From Favolaschia claudopus (Eukaryota; Basidiomycota; Agaricomycetes; Agaricales; Mycenaceae): a stretch of DNA of 64,000 nucleotides. The notes beneath the pieces are model-generated. The model worked only from the letters and a program-made list of their open reading frames with translations. It was not told the origin of the DNA and did no database searches. The stretch is taken from NCBI GenBank assembly GCA_037176885.1, contig JAWWNJ010000019.1, positions 1,116,001-1,180,000 on the forward strand, in the 5' to 3' direction. Positions 12,612 through 23,887 of this stretch are shown piece by piece (within the stretch, counting starts at the first letter, position 1; every line of letters starts with the position of its first letter). The position numbers were made by a program, and so were the translations under genes.

Positions 12612-14165
12612 GGTGGCGGTAAAAGGACAAGTGAGGTTTGCTGATGTAATCGGCGGGATCATGATGCTGCGCTAAGCGGCGATGACGCTCAACGCTCAGG
12701 CGGGTGTACATCGCTGGAGATGTTATACATTCGTCCCGTTCCGTGTTACATGTGTGCCTATGTAGTAGTACGAAATTCTGGTCAAAGAAAGTACGGTGAG
12801 GGGATGGTCAGGTTATGACTCCTGATCACGGATGCCGCCCATGCTTTACAATGCGCGACGATTCAAAGGTAAGCAGGAACATTCGGACACGTACTGTACA
12901 AAACCGTGACCACATACAGTAGATTGAATTTTTTGCAATTGTAGCATCTTGATTTGAGATTTGAGATTTCCATTGAGATACGGATCGCTTGTTGCTGCTG
13001 TTTCCATGGATGATTCTTGTCTTGAGGAGCGTTAGAGGTATGGGACTGAAAGGCTGCTGCACAATGACATAGTCGCGTGCCCCTGCCCGCTATGAAGTTG
13101 AGGCCTTGGGACTTGAGAGCTTGTGACCCGGCCAGCCAATGAAGTTCTACCTCGCGAGGATGTGCGTCCGCCGCATCCGTACCTTCAGTACAATATGTGG
13201 GGCTTCGGACCTCGCCGATTCAAGCGTGTCGGCAGTGCAAGCACCGGTCCGCCATCATCATCGACAACGACATCCTTGCGTGGATGATTTTGGCTTGCCG
13301 AGGTATCTGCAGTGGAGAGTGAAAGAGCGAACAGTGAGAGCATGATGACAGTAGAAGAGAACGCAATACATTGTCCATCTCCGTCTATGAGGGGCGTTGC
13401 GCAGAAATCGCAGGACCTTCCTGTTGCATTTTTGAAACTTGCTGATCAGTCGGATGAGCCAAATCCATCCCAAAGAGTCCAGAATATTTCGGAGACTTGA
13501 CTTAAAAGATAGGCCGGCGGTACCCCCAAAAGAGCATCAACGGCAAGAAAACTGAGAATATTGAACGATTCATTGCCATAGTCGAAGTATTACTTGGAGC
13601 CGGTGGAGGATTGGGTACATGACACAGTATTGGCGCGGTCGGTAGTATGGTTTGACCGGTCGAGCAAAGTCTGTACTGCGGCCCGGGTTCAGGTGTGTTC
13701 TGGGAGATATGCTGGAAGACAACGCGAGCCTACGCTTTTGGCGGGCGGCAACCGCAGCAATTTCAGGATGTAACGCAAAAGATATTGGGGTTTTGTAGAG
13801 CTCAGTACGGTGGCGAACGTTTGTCTCATAGAAAGACATAGGATACATGGTCGTGGTGGAGAAAGGTGCAGTGTTGGCAATTAAGGGTTAAGACCCGACC
13901 CCAGGGACCTCTAAGGGTTCACCAGGTGGCTGCGGATCAGCCATCCACCTCGCTTTTGCCGAACCCTCTCGGCTGAGTCGTTGATGTTTTTGATTTGCAT
14001 CAAATTCGGCAAGCAAGCCGCTTTCAGACCCATCAGATTGCGTGGATTTGTTGGGTACCGCCACGTTAGAACTTGACCGGAACCACTTCGCGTAGATATT
14101 TGTTGCATTCTTACCTTCTATGAAATTAGTTCATCGCCCGCTACTATACAAACTACAACTACATT
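12612..14165. other. intergenic, 1.55 kb
   Basis: This is the shared upstream region of the divergent Cin1-like and Spt5-like genes. No convincing coding frame was found. A short imperfect hairpin lies near 13918-13950 (AGGTGGCTG facing CAGCCATCCACCT), next to TTAAGGGTTAAG-type sequence around 13880. Similar TAAGGGTTA words recur near 43300. Confidence 0.5.
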
Positions 14166-17043
14166 ATGAGTGAAACTTGGTATGAGGGATTTGATATAGA
14201 CTCAAAAGCCCCAGTCGTTGAACCAGCGGAGGTTCGCGTGCCAGCGGAGGTTCGGGTGCCTGCCAATGTCGCGCAATTCTTCGACTTGGAGGCTGTCGCG
14301 TCTGACGATGAAGAAGAAGAATCGAATGAAGTTGACGAAGGTTGTAATAAGTTTCACATAGATTGAATATCCAGATTTAACTCATTGCAATAGGTTTCAT
14401 TGACGACACGCCGCGAGCCGCGTCTGCCAGTCGGCCGTTGACTCAGTGGCAAGACTTGTCCGCGAACGAGCAAGCAGACCTTCAAAAACTAGCCGACAAC
14501 ATTCGTGCGCGTTATAAGACGCGCGTCGTCCTCCCCGAAAACGACCACAACCCCAGCCCAATACCTTCTCTTGACCGCTACGCCAGCGTCGACAATCACG
14601 CCTTATACGCCGTTCGAATTCCGAAGGGCACCGAGTACGACTTCGTCTCTAATATCTACGACGCGGGTCCCAAGCTGTCCATCATCACGGCGATGTTCCG
14701 GGAGGATGTACCTGGTATTGCATACCTTGAAGTCGTCGACCCGCAAAAGCTCAGCTTGCTTTTGTCTTACGCGCCGCGGGTCGGACGCCCGCGTTTAATC
14801 CCGGTGGCAGAAAGAGCTAGCGTCTTTGACTTCACCCGCGTGCCAGTTCCATTGCGGCCTGGTTGGGCGTACCTCCGTCGTCCCCACAAGCTAGCGTCGG
14901 ACGTGGTGTTCGTCGTGTCTGTGGACATTGATGTCGAAGCGTTGGCTGCGCAATACAACAAGCAGGGCAGGAAAGAATTCGTCATAGCTTTATTTTTCCC
15001 GGAGCAAATCTTCCAGACTCACCGGCCGCCACCACAAGCCGACGTCGATTTTTTCGCACAACACATGCCGAACACTGTGGGCGTTCCCGACGTATATGCC
15101 AAGCACGTTCTCGCTCTGGGTCCTGGTGACGCCTTCGTCATTCCGCCACAGCCATGGTTCATGTATAGAGAAGACGGGCGTCGCGTTCAGAGTTTCCACG
15201 CGTACTGGGGAAGGATCTTAGCAATTCGCGAACTCGACTCTACGCCTTATGCGGCTTGCGTCCGTTCCATCGATTTTGAACGGCTCAAACCGAAGGGCAG
15301 TGTTCAGCTCATCCCTCTCAGCTTCCTGCGGCACAGTTTTTTCCGTGAAGACCGTCCGCTTTGTTTTGCGGATCGCGTTATAGTCTGCGAAGGCAGCCAA
15401 TATCGCGGGTCTGTAGGTCGCGTAGTCGGCGCAAACGACGGGGGGGATGTCACGGTAACGCTGTCTACAGTCGACGACGCGTCGACATTGGACGCCACCT
15501 CGACCGTCGAGATCCCAATGAAAAACTTACAAATATGCTTTTTTCGCGGCGACTCCGTAGAGGTGACGTTCGGATTACACGCGGGCGAGACGGGTATTCT
15601 CGTGGCCAGTCGAAGCGGTGGCATTTGGATCGTGTACACAGTACGTTGACAATATAGCGCAGTTTGGATTTTATCAAGCGTACTTAACAGGGCAAAAATA
15701 TCGAGCAGCCTACACTTGCCGTGCAGGTGCAAGCGCTGCGTCTTGCAAACCAACACTTGCTTGAGGTTCCTCAGCTACCAAAACCTATCGTAGCGACGCC
15801 CGCGAAGTCCAAACAAATCGCCCCACCCGCTTTTGGTTTCGATCCGGACGCAGTCAAGAACGCTGCTGCGCTCGCGAACTCGGACGGAGCCAAAATAACG
15901 AAAGCGAAACAGTTACTCTACACGGGCGACAAATTTCGTGGCCGGCAGGTGCGCGTCTTTGGGGGTGACAAAGAATTTTTAGGTCGCGAATATAAAGGCC
16001 AGACTGGACAAGTCGTGGGCAGCACATTGGCGACGCGCCCGCCGAACAAAAATACGAGACATCCGTTACCGCTCGAATACGTTTCACTTTTGCAATTGAG
16101 TAGTGGGAAAGACCTTTGGAATGGAGCTGTCGTGCAAGTGCAATTGCACTCTAATGCGCGAATTGTCCAAGTCAACATCGACCACTTGCAAGATACAAAG
16201 TAAGTCAGGCTCTTTTGTGGAGTAATTGTTGTTCCTGACATACACAGTACCCACCTCTTGCTCACGCAATCCGTTCACGTTCCATGGGAAGGACCGCCCA
16301 GGCCTGTCACCCCGCCTCCACCCCCAACGTACTCAGCAGAGCCGGCGTGGGAGGCGGTCGTCCCCAGGATGTCTTTGAAGGAGAGAACGATGGCGGAAAT
16401 GGAGACAGGTAATGAAAAATAAATTTAATAGTTCGTGCAGCCGCTCACGCCGCGAATTGCAGAGCAAACCAACGGAGGTTGGTTGATGAAACCTCAGCTG
16501 AAGCAAAAGCGCATAGACGTAGTCGTGGACGCGTCGTTTATCCCCCCCCATTGGGCCAAGAAGTGGACCAACGATCTTACTATGTCCCACAGAAAAACTG
16601 GATATATCGTCATGGACGAAAAGTTTAATCCTCGCACTCAAAAAGCCGTCGTGAAGTTGGACCCCATGGGCTTCAAACTGTTCTGCCCAGTGGACAACCT
16701 CCGTCCACAGCGCACCTTGTACATTCCCCACGTCCACGAAGGCCGAGAGAGTATTGCGCGGGGGAATGTTCGGGTCATCGTTATCGGCTGTGATATGGAC
16801 CAACGGTTCACATACCTAGGGTCTCATGCTCGTGTTGATCCAGGATCCGAGCGCGAAGACGGGAGTGTCAGCGTGCTGTTTCCAGTGGATCCATGGAACC
16901 CGCTTGATGCTGCTCCTTCTCACCGATTTCCGCTCAAATCCCTATGTCGATCTCTTAATCGTCAGCCCCTAGGGTACCCTCAGCTTATCATGACGTCCAA
17001 ATTTTTCTACATGCACCCGAGTCTCGACGCAGACGTCTTGTAA
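14166..17043 (+). CDS. Spt5-like protein with NGN and several KOW motifs
   Basis: A diverged relative of transcription elongation factor Spt5, which binds RNA polymerase II with Spt4. The model has five exons (14166-14340, 14394-15640, 15691-16199, 16248-16408, 16463-17043), 890 residues, all in frame. An acidic N-terminus (ASDDEEEESNEVDEG) precedes an NGN-like domain (LYAVRIPKGTEYDFVSNIYD ... GIAYLEVVDPQKLSLLL) at about 130-200. KOW-type Gly patterns follow at GWAYLRRPHKLASDVVFVV, ADRVIVCEGSQYRGSVGRVV, GDSVEVTFGLHAGETGILV and GRQVRVFGG ... YKGQTGQVVG. The C-terminal 190 residues are unfamiliar. It lacks the heptad CTR of canonical Spt5 and sits in an accessory region, so it is probably not the housekeeping gene but a member of an expanded, poorly described fungal family. 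Confidence 0.75.
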
Positions 17044-17126
17044 ATATTGATTTGCAATGTCATTAGTACTGAAAGAATTCTGTTTACTTGTACAAACATG
17101 TTTGAATTCGTTCGAGTGCGTTGTGA

Positions 17127-17767
17127 CTACTCCGCTTCAACATATGTGCTATCCACCTGCACCACCTCTAATTTGTAATCTTGAAGTCTTCCTGCGGGCT
17201 CGGCTTGCTGGTAAAGGGAGAGCAGAGCGCGAACGAATACAATTGTTCCAGGGGGGAAAGTACGGTCAGACTCAAGATAAAGGCAATCCCCAGCTGTGAA
17301 CAGTAAGGCCCCGGCCATGAGATTGGAAAATTAACTGACGAAGCAGCACTCTTCTACAGCTGTGGGTCTCAAGCATCAGTGACAACGTCACCAACTGCAT
17401 GTCGTATTGGCACAAGAAATCTCTCTCGGCCGGACGTCTGGATTCCCAGTCAGGGCGTTTGAGAAGCAACACGTTTTCGAGGCCTTGGGGCTAATAGAAT
17501 GAATGTTAGTTCAAATAGTGGACGGTTGAGATCATTGTCACATACGGTAGCCTCAACCATACCGAAGATACAAAATCGTATTGGGGTCGTTCCCCCTTTT
17601 GCGGCGATGGCAAGGGCCTTGTAAAGGCCGTTCTTGCATTGCCAGCGAGGAATTGGTGGAGCGCATGCCAAATTCCATTCTTTCGAACGATAGAACTTCA
17701 ACAATCCTGCAAGAATATGAGGGCGAACTTCGTCGTTCATGGAGGAGGTTACAGAAGGCATTGCCAA
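17127..17767 (-). CDS. uncharacterised three-exon protein, family A copy 1
   Basis: No known domain is recognised. The model has three exons (17546-17767, 17340-17490, 17127-17293), 179 residues, with intron phases 0 and 1. Recognisable blocks are GLLKFYRSKEWNLAC, FCIFGMVEATP, VLLLKRPDWE, QYDMQLVTLSLML and a C-terminal block ending in YKLEVVQVDSTYVEAE. The gene at 33419-34014 has the same blocks in the same order and identical intron phases, so this is a real duplicated family. The gene is convergent with the Spt5-like gene, with 83 bp between stops, and lies 179 bp downstream of the stop of the 17947-19555 gene on the same strand. Function unknown. Confidence 0.7.
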
Positions 17768-17946
17768 CCCCTAAATTGTCACTACATTTGTTCGGTCTCT
17801 GTTGTCTTTCCAGCCGCCCTAGACATCTGAGTTCACAGCCTTAAATTCACTCGCGGAAATTGTCTACTGGACGGAATCATTGCGAGAAGTGTTGTGGACC
17901 CGAGTTATGATATTGAAGATAAAGTGGAAGTGTAAACAACTACTAT

Positions 17947-19555
17947 TCACTGCCTCCCGCTGGCACCTGCGCTGCGCGCGCCCGCCGCCGCTCTCTGGTT
18001 ACTCGCCGAGCCCACCGATGTCGCACCCCCCACAGCAATGTTGGTGTTGCTAGTAGTTGCAGCGCTGGCGGGCTTTTTGGGCGCGGGCCCTTCAATTACG
18101 TCCCCGGTACGTTTTCCTGCCGCGGTTCAAGAGTTGTGGGCAGACCATAAAAGAAAACTGACCATTAGAATTGATCGCTTCGTCAGCCGCATGGATCTTT
18201 TCGATTGTCTGGTCGCCTGGTTTTTCTACAGCGAGTCAGTGAAAAGCGCATACTACAACTTAGCATGCTTACCATTAGAACGCTCGTCGTTGACCGTATG
18301 AGTCGTCTCAGGTGACTGCCCGCCTGGTTCTTTCATGATGGAGTCAGCAAATAACGCGTTTCCGAAAGTTAGCATGCTTACCATTAATGCTGTTTCCACC
18401 AGAATTTGCTCCAGCGTTGTTGGACGCCAATCCCTCGGGGGTGACGACCCTCACCGCGGGAACGCTCGGCACGGTCGGTATCAACGTAGGAGGGGATGGT
18501 GGTGCAGCGGGCGGTGCGGCGGGCGGTGCGGCGGGCGGAGCAGTGGCACTTGCAAGAAGCGTAGAGATCGGTGCAAACACGATCGGCTTCGCCCCACGGT
18601 TGAACATAGCAGGTGGCTGAGGTTTTCCCGGTTTCTTGACGATAATTTGCTGGATATCAGCTGCGCAGGTTGTTGAGTGAATAGGTGCGTTCATGAAGAA
18701 AGTAATAACGCACCGGTAATGGATTCCACAACTTTACCGTCTTTCTCGAAGTTGTAGCGCATAATCTTGTAAGTGACTTCAGCCAGCGCGCCTCGCAGCT
18801 TCTTCTCGATTTGGCCAGGCGGAACGAGGGCGCAGTGTTCGTCGTACAGGGGCAGGTGTCTAGCGTCGTGAGTAGGCACTATGGCGGCGAGGTGGTCTTT
18901 CAGGTTCGGAGCAACAGGCCACTTGGTCATGTCAATGCCAGCTAAAAAGTCATTGAGCTAACGGACCGACACTTGTAACCAAACCAAAAGACTCACATGG
19001 GTTATTGCCGCCTTTCTTTTCGAATATTTTCATGCCGAGTCTGATTACCTTCGATCCGTTTTCGTCCACAATCCAGTTGGTGGGCGTGCCGCCGGAAGCA
19101 ATGCTAAGCTGAATGTTATTCGCGACCTCCAAGGAAGTGTCCCAATCTGCAGCCAACTCGGGGAACTCATCTGTTGAGTTTGTCAGCACTGTAGCAGCAG
19201 CAAAAGAAACCACTTACTCGGTCTACCGAGAAGAAAACTGTACTTCGCGTTGGAGAATGGTTGGCCGTACTTGTCGGAATAAGAGCCTGCGGCGCCGCAA
19301 TAGTAGCGCGAGGGCAACACGAGTCCGACCTGCGTGATGTATCCGTGCTGGTCGGCGACGTTGGGGTCGTTGGCGTGGAGGAAAAGAGTGTGGCCGCCGT
19401 TCTCTTCCTTCCACCCGACGGATTGGATGAAGCCTGGACGAGCCAGGAAGGTTGGATTGTTGAGCAGCGCCTGGCGATGGGCGTTGACGTCGTAAATCTA
19501 AACCTGCGGTCAACACGAGACGAATAGATTAGAAGTTCCTCACCATTTGCGACAT
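17947..19555 (-). CDS. uncharacterised eight-exon protein with duplicated exon and low-complexity tail
   Basis: Function not recognised. The model gives 420 residues: 19544-19555, 19218-19497, 18997-19170, 18714-18941, 18382-18660, 18273-18329, 18163-18225, 17947-18116, with frame kept at every junction. The first coding exon holds only four codons (MSQM). Residues 5-230 look globular (RPGFIQSVGWKEENGGHTLF, GYITQVGLVLPSRYYCG, HARHLPLYDEH-like segment, LRGALAEVTYKIMRYNF). After residue about 235 it becomes Pro/Ala rich, including three APPA repeats. Two short exons (18273-18329 and 18163-18225) are tandem copies: both encode a PGG/PGD-initial segment ending in SN and share nearly identical donor sites. 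The C-terminus is Ala/Gly/Ser rich. The intact frames argue for a functional gene. Confidence 0.72.
18163..18381 (-). repeat. tandem exon-intron duplication
   Basis: Three successive exon ends carry almost the same junction, AATG followed by GTAAGCATGC (18381 and 18272) or GTCAG (18162). The two enclosed exons are 57 and 63 nt, both phase 1 at each end, and encode similar peptides (EPGGQSPETTHTVNDERSN and KPGDQTIEKIHAADEAINSN). This is direct evidence of a recent tandem exon duplication. Confidence 0.7.
18502..18541. repeat. 12-bp microsatellite-like repeat in coding sequence
   Basis: About three copies of a GCGGGCGGTGCG unit. On the coding (minus) strand this reads as repeated Ala-Pro-Pro-Ala in the low-complexity tail of the 17947-19555 protein. 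Confidence 0.8.
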
Positions 19556-19798
19556 TGTGGTTGGTTAGGGAGGCGAGAAAGCAAGAAGCCAATTCAAAAA
19601 CAAGCTTGCACGGTCCAAGATTAATGGACGCGTTATAAACAGTTACCGGCGTAACTTCCTTGCGAGACTTGCTCCTATGCTCAGGAACAAGGGCGCGCCG
19701 TAGCGCAGCACGCTCTACCGGCCATGGTTTTGGAACATGAGCGCGCCAAGTTGCGGAGCGATTTACCAAAAAGATGGCTTTAAGCCCTGATCGCGCGG

Positions 19799-20396
19799 TT
19801 GTGTACTAGTGAGGAGTCGTATTTCACTCTTCTGCCGTCTGTCCCTGAAAAATTGGTGCGCCATGTCGCGCTGCCAGCGACTTGCGTGTCGGTGTGTTGC
19901 GCGATGGCCATTGAGTATCAGTGAGGAGCAGTCCTCACTGCTAGGATCCGATGACAAGGTTTACCCGCAATTCAATACACATACGCTCCTCTTTGGATCT
20001 CGACCTGCGGAATACATGAAGAATGGCCAACTGCTTTGCACGATTTCACCCGGAATCTGCGCCAAGACGCGGGCTAAACATCGCCAATTGAATGAGTTGT
20101 GTACTAGTGAGGAGTCGTATTTCATTCTTCTGCCGTCTGTCCCTGAAACATTGGTGCGCCATGTCGCGCTGCCAGCGACTTGCGCGTCGGCGTGTTGCGC
20201 GATGGCCATTGAGTATTAGTGAGGAGCAGTCCTGACTGCTAGAATCCGATGACAAGGTTTACCCGCAATTCAATACACATACGCTCCTCTTTGGGTCTCG
20301 ACTTGCGGAATACATGAAGAATGGCCAACTGCTTTGCACGATTTCACCCCGAATCTGCGCCAAGACGCGGGCTAAACATCGCCAATTGAATGAAGG
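19799..20396. repeat. 298-bp tandem duplication (two copies)
   Basis: Sequence starting TTGTGTACTAGTGAGGAGTC at 19799 is repeated at 20097 with a period of 298 bp and only a few substitutions. A shorter, more diverged third start (GAGGAGCAGCTTTCACTGC, near 20411) follows. The repeat fills the space between the 17947-19555 gene promoter and the 3' end of the next gene and encodes nothing convincing. Confidence 0.85.
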
Positions 20397-20635
20397 CTAT
20401 TCATTGCCAATGAGGAGCAGCTTTCACTGCGAAGAACAAATGACAAGCTTTCTCCTTCACCGGTCTCGATCTGCCGCTCCAGAAATCGAGGAGAAGGAGT
20501 TTTTTGGGGTTCTTTGAGTTGCGTCGGTCAAAGGATGCAAGACGGAGTAAAGGATTGTTAATTCGGGCGACGGACAGTACATCAAGTACAACAAGACAGT
20601 TATGAAACACAGTAAAGAAAAGACGATTCGCAGGA

Positions 20636-21463
20636 CTAATCAAACAACACCTTGCGTCCGCCATTATACGCACCCCAAATCGCATCATCTTTGGAACGGT
20701 TCAAATCGTCAGCGTATTGGTCCCGCATCCCTTGGAAACAAGCCGCGGCGGCCCACTGGATACCAGCCCGCAACCTCGGTTGCATCCAATGATCCTCGAC
20801 CATGTAGTTGGGCAAAACGTGCCCCTTCAATCCGCGAACAGCGAGTTTGTGCATGTATGCGTCGTTGGCTGCGGCGGCACGCACGTAGGTATGATGACTC
20901 GGTTTGTGAAAGAAAGTGAAGCTGGTAGGAGTGAGGAGGGACATAGCCTGGGAGTGTTTAGAGCGAAAGACGTGTTCCACGACGTCAGGCGTCTCTGTCA
21001 CCGTAATAGTGCGAATTTCGCCCCCCACGATCTTTTGAAAGCAAAAATGCGTGATGCAGGGGACGTCCTCCTTCCATGCGAACCAATCTTGACTGGCCAG
21101 AAAAGTGAAGAAGTTCGTGCCGCCGCCGATGGGGACGAGCACGTTGAGGTCGGAGCCGGATGGCAGCGAAACGGGATGGGGAAAGGTATAGGCGACGGAG
21201 CCGCCGATGGCCCCCTTGGCAGCGACCAGCATCGCAGAGAAGGTAGCGACGTCAGCAGGAAGGAATCGTTCGACGGCCTCTTGGTATCGGTCGAAAAACA
21301 TGAGCAAGACGTGGTCGCGCATGCCACGTGAAACGAGTTGAGCGGCAAGCAAATCGTTCCAAGTGCAGAAGGACAGAATCCTGCGCAGAACAGCAGAGCC
21401 GGGAGTGACAGGATCGACGGGGGCAAGGATGAGGTCCATGGCTGTAGAGAGGAGAAGAGACAA
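20636..21463 (-). CDS. F-box-like protein, intronless
   Basis: A single frame of 275 residues; an internal Met at residue 9 (MDLILAPVDP) is an equally good start. The N-terminus is F-box-like (LRRILSFCTWNDLLAAQLVS), followed by a region reminiscent of a large agaricomycete family in which the F-box precedes a globular domain (SDLNVLVPIGGGTNFFTF; then an MSLLTPTSFTFF segment). F-box proteins act as substrate receptors for SCF ubiquitin ligases. No Skp1-binding proof is possible from sequence alone. Neighbouring F-box-type genes on the plus strand make the assignment more plausible. The C-terminus DDAIWGAYNGGRKVLFD is compact and not truncated. Confidence 0.6.
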   Translation of the reverse strand: MSLLLSTAMDLILAPVDPVTPGSAVLRRILSFCTWNDLLAAQLVSRGMRDHVLLMFFDRYQEAVERFLPADVATFSAMLVAAKGAIGGSVAYTFPHPVSLPSGSDLNVLVPIGGGTNFFTFLASQDWFAWKEDVPCITHFCFQKIVGGEIRTITVTETPDVVEHVFRSKHSQAMSLLTPTSFTFFHKPSHHTYVRAAAANDAYMHKLAVRGLKGHVLPNYMVEDHWMQPRLRAGIQWAAAACFQGMRDQYADDLNRSKDDAIWGAYNGGRKVLFD

Positions 21464-22448
21464 ATGTGTGGAGAACCAGTGCCAGGTCTCACCGGTTCAT
21501 ATAGGTTTCTCAGCTACCCCTGTCTTGATTTCTACTGTCTAGCATTGCCTTCTACCGTTTCGCCTTGCCTTAGGTTGTTTTGCATCAACGGTCATGTCGC
21601 CTTCGGCTACCCTATTCGTCCAGGGCCATTCTCATTACCATGCGTTTTATTGGTCGCTCGTGAACATGGTCCTTGGTGCGTGGCTTCCCCAGGCATGCAG
21701 CGCTACATTCACGGCTTACAGGAGCTCACAAATGCAAGATTTTGCGCAGTCTCACCGAACACCAAGCGCAAGGACTCACCGCGGTTCCCAAACTATTCGG
21801 CCGAGCAAGGCTCGCTGTTGCGGTCGCCACGACATCTGCAACCTTTGTGTTTACTTTCGTGGCGTCTACTGCGGGCGCTGAATACGCTGTGGGCTTGCGC
21901 CATTGGAGTGGCACCGTGTTATGCTACATGCCTTACGTCGTAACTAGTATGTCGACGAAAGATTATTTTGAATTGACATGAACTACTTACAGGGTCGCAT
22001 GAACGTGTATGGCCTTGCATTCAGTCTGCGCGTTTTAACGCTGCGTTGTACTACAGCTTCTGCTCTTTGCAAATCCGCGCTGTGGGGCGCAACAATACAT
22101 TGAGTGAGTGAACCATTTTCAAAAACGAATATCGATTTTCTGAGGCGATGGGCTTCTGCCAGGTTTTGCTCGGCACGCACAGCAGTGGAAAGCAAACAAA
22201 GAGGCCATGGTCGTGGCGCGCGGCAGTCGTCGTAAGTACATTCCTTTGTTCGGGCTCGTCATCTGACACTCGTATAGATTGCAGTGTAATTTTCGAGTAG
22301 TTTGCGCTGTATTAAATTACTACTTTACTGCCTGTGGCATTGTTTCCAAGTTCTTCAACCACCACTTTGTTTATCGGATCCCTAAACGTATATGAGTTAG
22401 TGTTCATGAGCTTGTTTTGGACCACAGTTGCCCCTGAGTAAGAACTAC
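21464..22448. other. intergenic, possible degenerate gene
   Basis: Frames near 21673-21981 (plus) contain a hydrophobic stretch (LAVAVATTSATFVFTFVAS) and could be joined to sequence after an AG at 21992, but no continuous model could be built. It may be a gene relic. No other structure was seen. Confidence 0.3.
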
Positions 22449-23744
22449 ATGTCTTCGTCTACACCCATTCATAACATTCCAAACGAGGTCGTGCGGGACA
22501 TCCTCTTAGAAGTCTACAATGACGTTCGATATGACTGGGTAGATTCAGTCGACTATCGAACATCTCTTTCCGTTGTCTGTGCTTCATGGCATCGCATCAT
22601 ATTCAACAGTCCTGCGTTCTGGACACACATTCCCATCACCTTAGCGACCTCACCCTCATTTATTACTCGTCAACTCAGCCGGAGTGGCCGCATGGAGATC
22701 TCTGTGTTGTTCAATACTCAGCCGTTTTCTCTGCAGGATCGATTACTGGGGCAACGTACCGCAGTGCGATTCCGCACCGTCCGGGACTTCATGCGAGAAA
22801 TTCCCGTCGTCATCTTACCGCACCTTGGACGTGCGATTAGTCTTTCCGTTGCTTGTTCGCACGAGGTGGAGTGGAGGATGTTGATGGTGTCTTTGAGGCT
22901 AGGGCGCCTCACAAAGCTCGAATCGCTGTCAATAACAACAACCACTGCTGGTCAATTGGACGTTCCCCTTCCAGCGTTTTCGAACACGCCTCACTTCCAT
23001 CGCCTCAGCATCTCACCGTCTGCGACGTGGGCAGATACAGCCTGCTATGAAGATGTGCGCGTGCTACGACTATTAGGAGCGGCGAACGAGCAGAATGTTC
23101 TGTGGTCAAAATTTTGTGCAATGCTATCTGCAGCTCCGATGCTACGCACGCTGCACCTCAAAAGCATTGGCTGGCGTACAGGCGGAGAGGAGATCCTTCC
23201 TCTTACAGTTGATTCAGTAACGGAGCTCGTTGTAGACAAGCTCGATCCTCCGTCTGCTCATCTGCTGGAAAACTTATGTCTTCCCAACGCGAGTACCCTT
23301 CGTGTCGTCGCGGAGGGCGGTTCTGACTGGTATATCCCTGCACTGCGGCAAGTTACACCGTTCGTTCGTTGCTTACACCTCCAACTTTGCCGCCGGTCTT
23401 CGCGACATGTCGCCCAACTCTTGGCGCTGTTGCCTTTGCTGGACACAATTTGGTTATCAGCGTCGTGCGATGCGTGGCGCTACATAGTCAACCTCGCGGA
23501 AGCAAGAAAACTTCAGCTTTCGACAGTGAAGAGCATTACGACTTCGACTATCATTACAGAGGAGGAAGCGGCGGCGGTCATTGCGGAGTGCCACAATCTT
23601 TGTGTATTGTTTTCACCAGTCGCAGGGTCAGACAGGCAGAAGAGGCAATGGCGTCTTGTAGCAGGAAAGTTGGAGACGCAGGTCGTGAAGTGTTTTGTCA
23701 CAGATGAAGAACAGTTCGACGTATGGAGGAGGAATATCTGTTAA
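22449..23744 (+). CDS. F-box protein, intronless
   Basis: A single exon of 431 residues starting at MSSSTPIHNIPNEVV; the frame extends upstream only through non-ATG codons. A clear F-box occupies residues 6-55 (HNIPNEVVRDILLEV ... LSVVCASWHRIIFNSPAFW). The rest has irregular leucine-rich spacing (LTKLESLSITTTT, LHLKSIGW, LHLQLC) typical of fungal F-box/LRR-like receptors. Predicted role: substrate recognition in an SCF E3 ubiquitin ligase. It precedes three shorter related genes on the same strand but is clearly more distant from them. Confidence 0.85.
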   Translation: MSSSTPIHNIPNEVVRDILLEVYNDVRYDWVDSVDYRTSLSVVCASWHRIIFNSPAFWTHIPITLATSPSFITRQLSRSGRMEISVLFNTQPFSLQDRLLGQRTAVRFRTVRDFMREIPVVILPHLGRAISLSVACSHEVEWRMLMVSLRLGRLTKLESLSITTTTAGQLDVPLPAFSNTPHFHRLSISPSATWADTACYEDVRVLRLLGAANEQNVLWSKFCAMLSAAPMLRTLHLKSIGWRTGGEEILPLTVDSVTELVVDKLDPPSAHLLENLCLPNASTLRVVAEGGSDWYIPALRQVTPFVRCLHLQLCRRSSRHVAQLLALLPLLDTIWLSASCDAWRYIVNLAEARKLQLSTVKSITTSTIITEEEAAAVIAECHNLCVLFSPVAGSDRQKRQWRLVAGKLETQVVKCFVTDEEQFDVWRRNIC

Positions 23745-23887
23745 TTAGAATCGACGTGTTGTAGAATAGGTAGTACAAAGATTGTTTATTTCTTCTGAGG
23801 AAGTCGGTGTTTATGATTGCGGAACGCACTTTTCGATCAGCTGTCTCATTGCTTTCAGGAGCGACCTTCACTGAACACACACGAACC

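Noticed and set aside
13880..13930. TTAAGGGTTAAG words that resemble telomere repeats
   Set aside because: Only isolated, irregular copies occur, not a tandem TTAGGG array; not a telomere or interstitial telomere.
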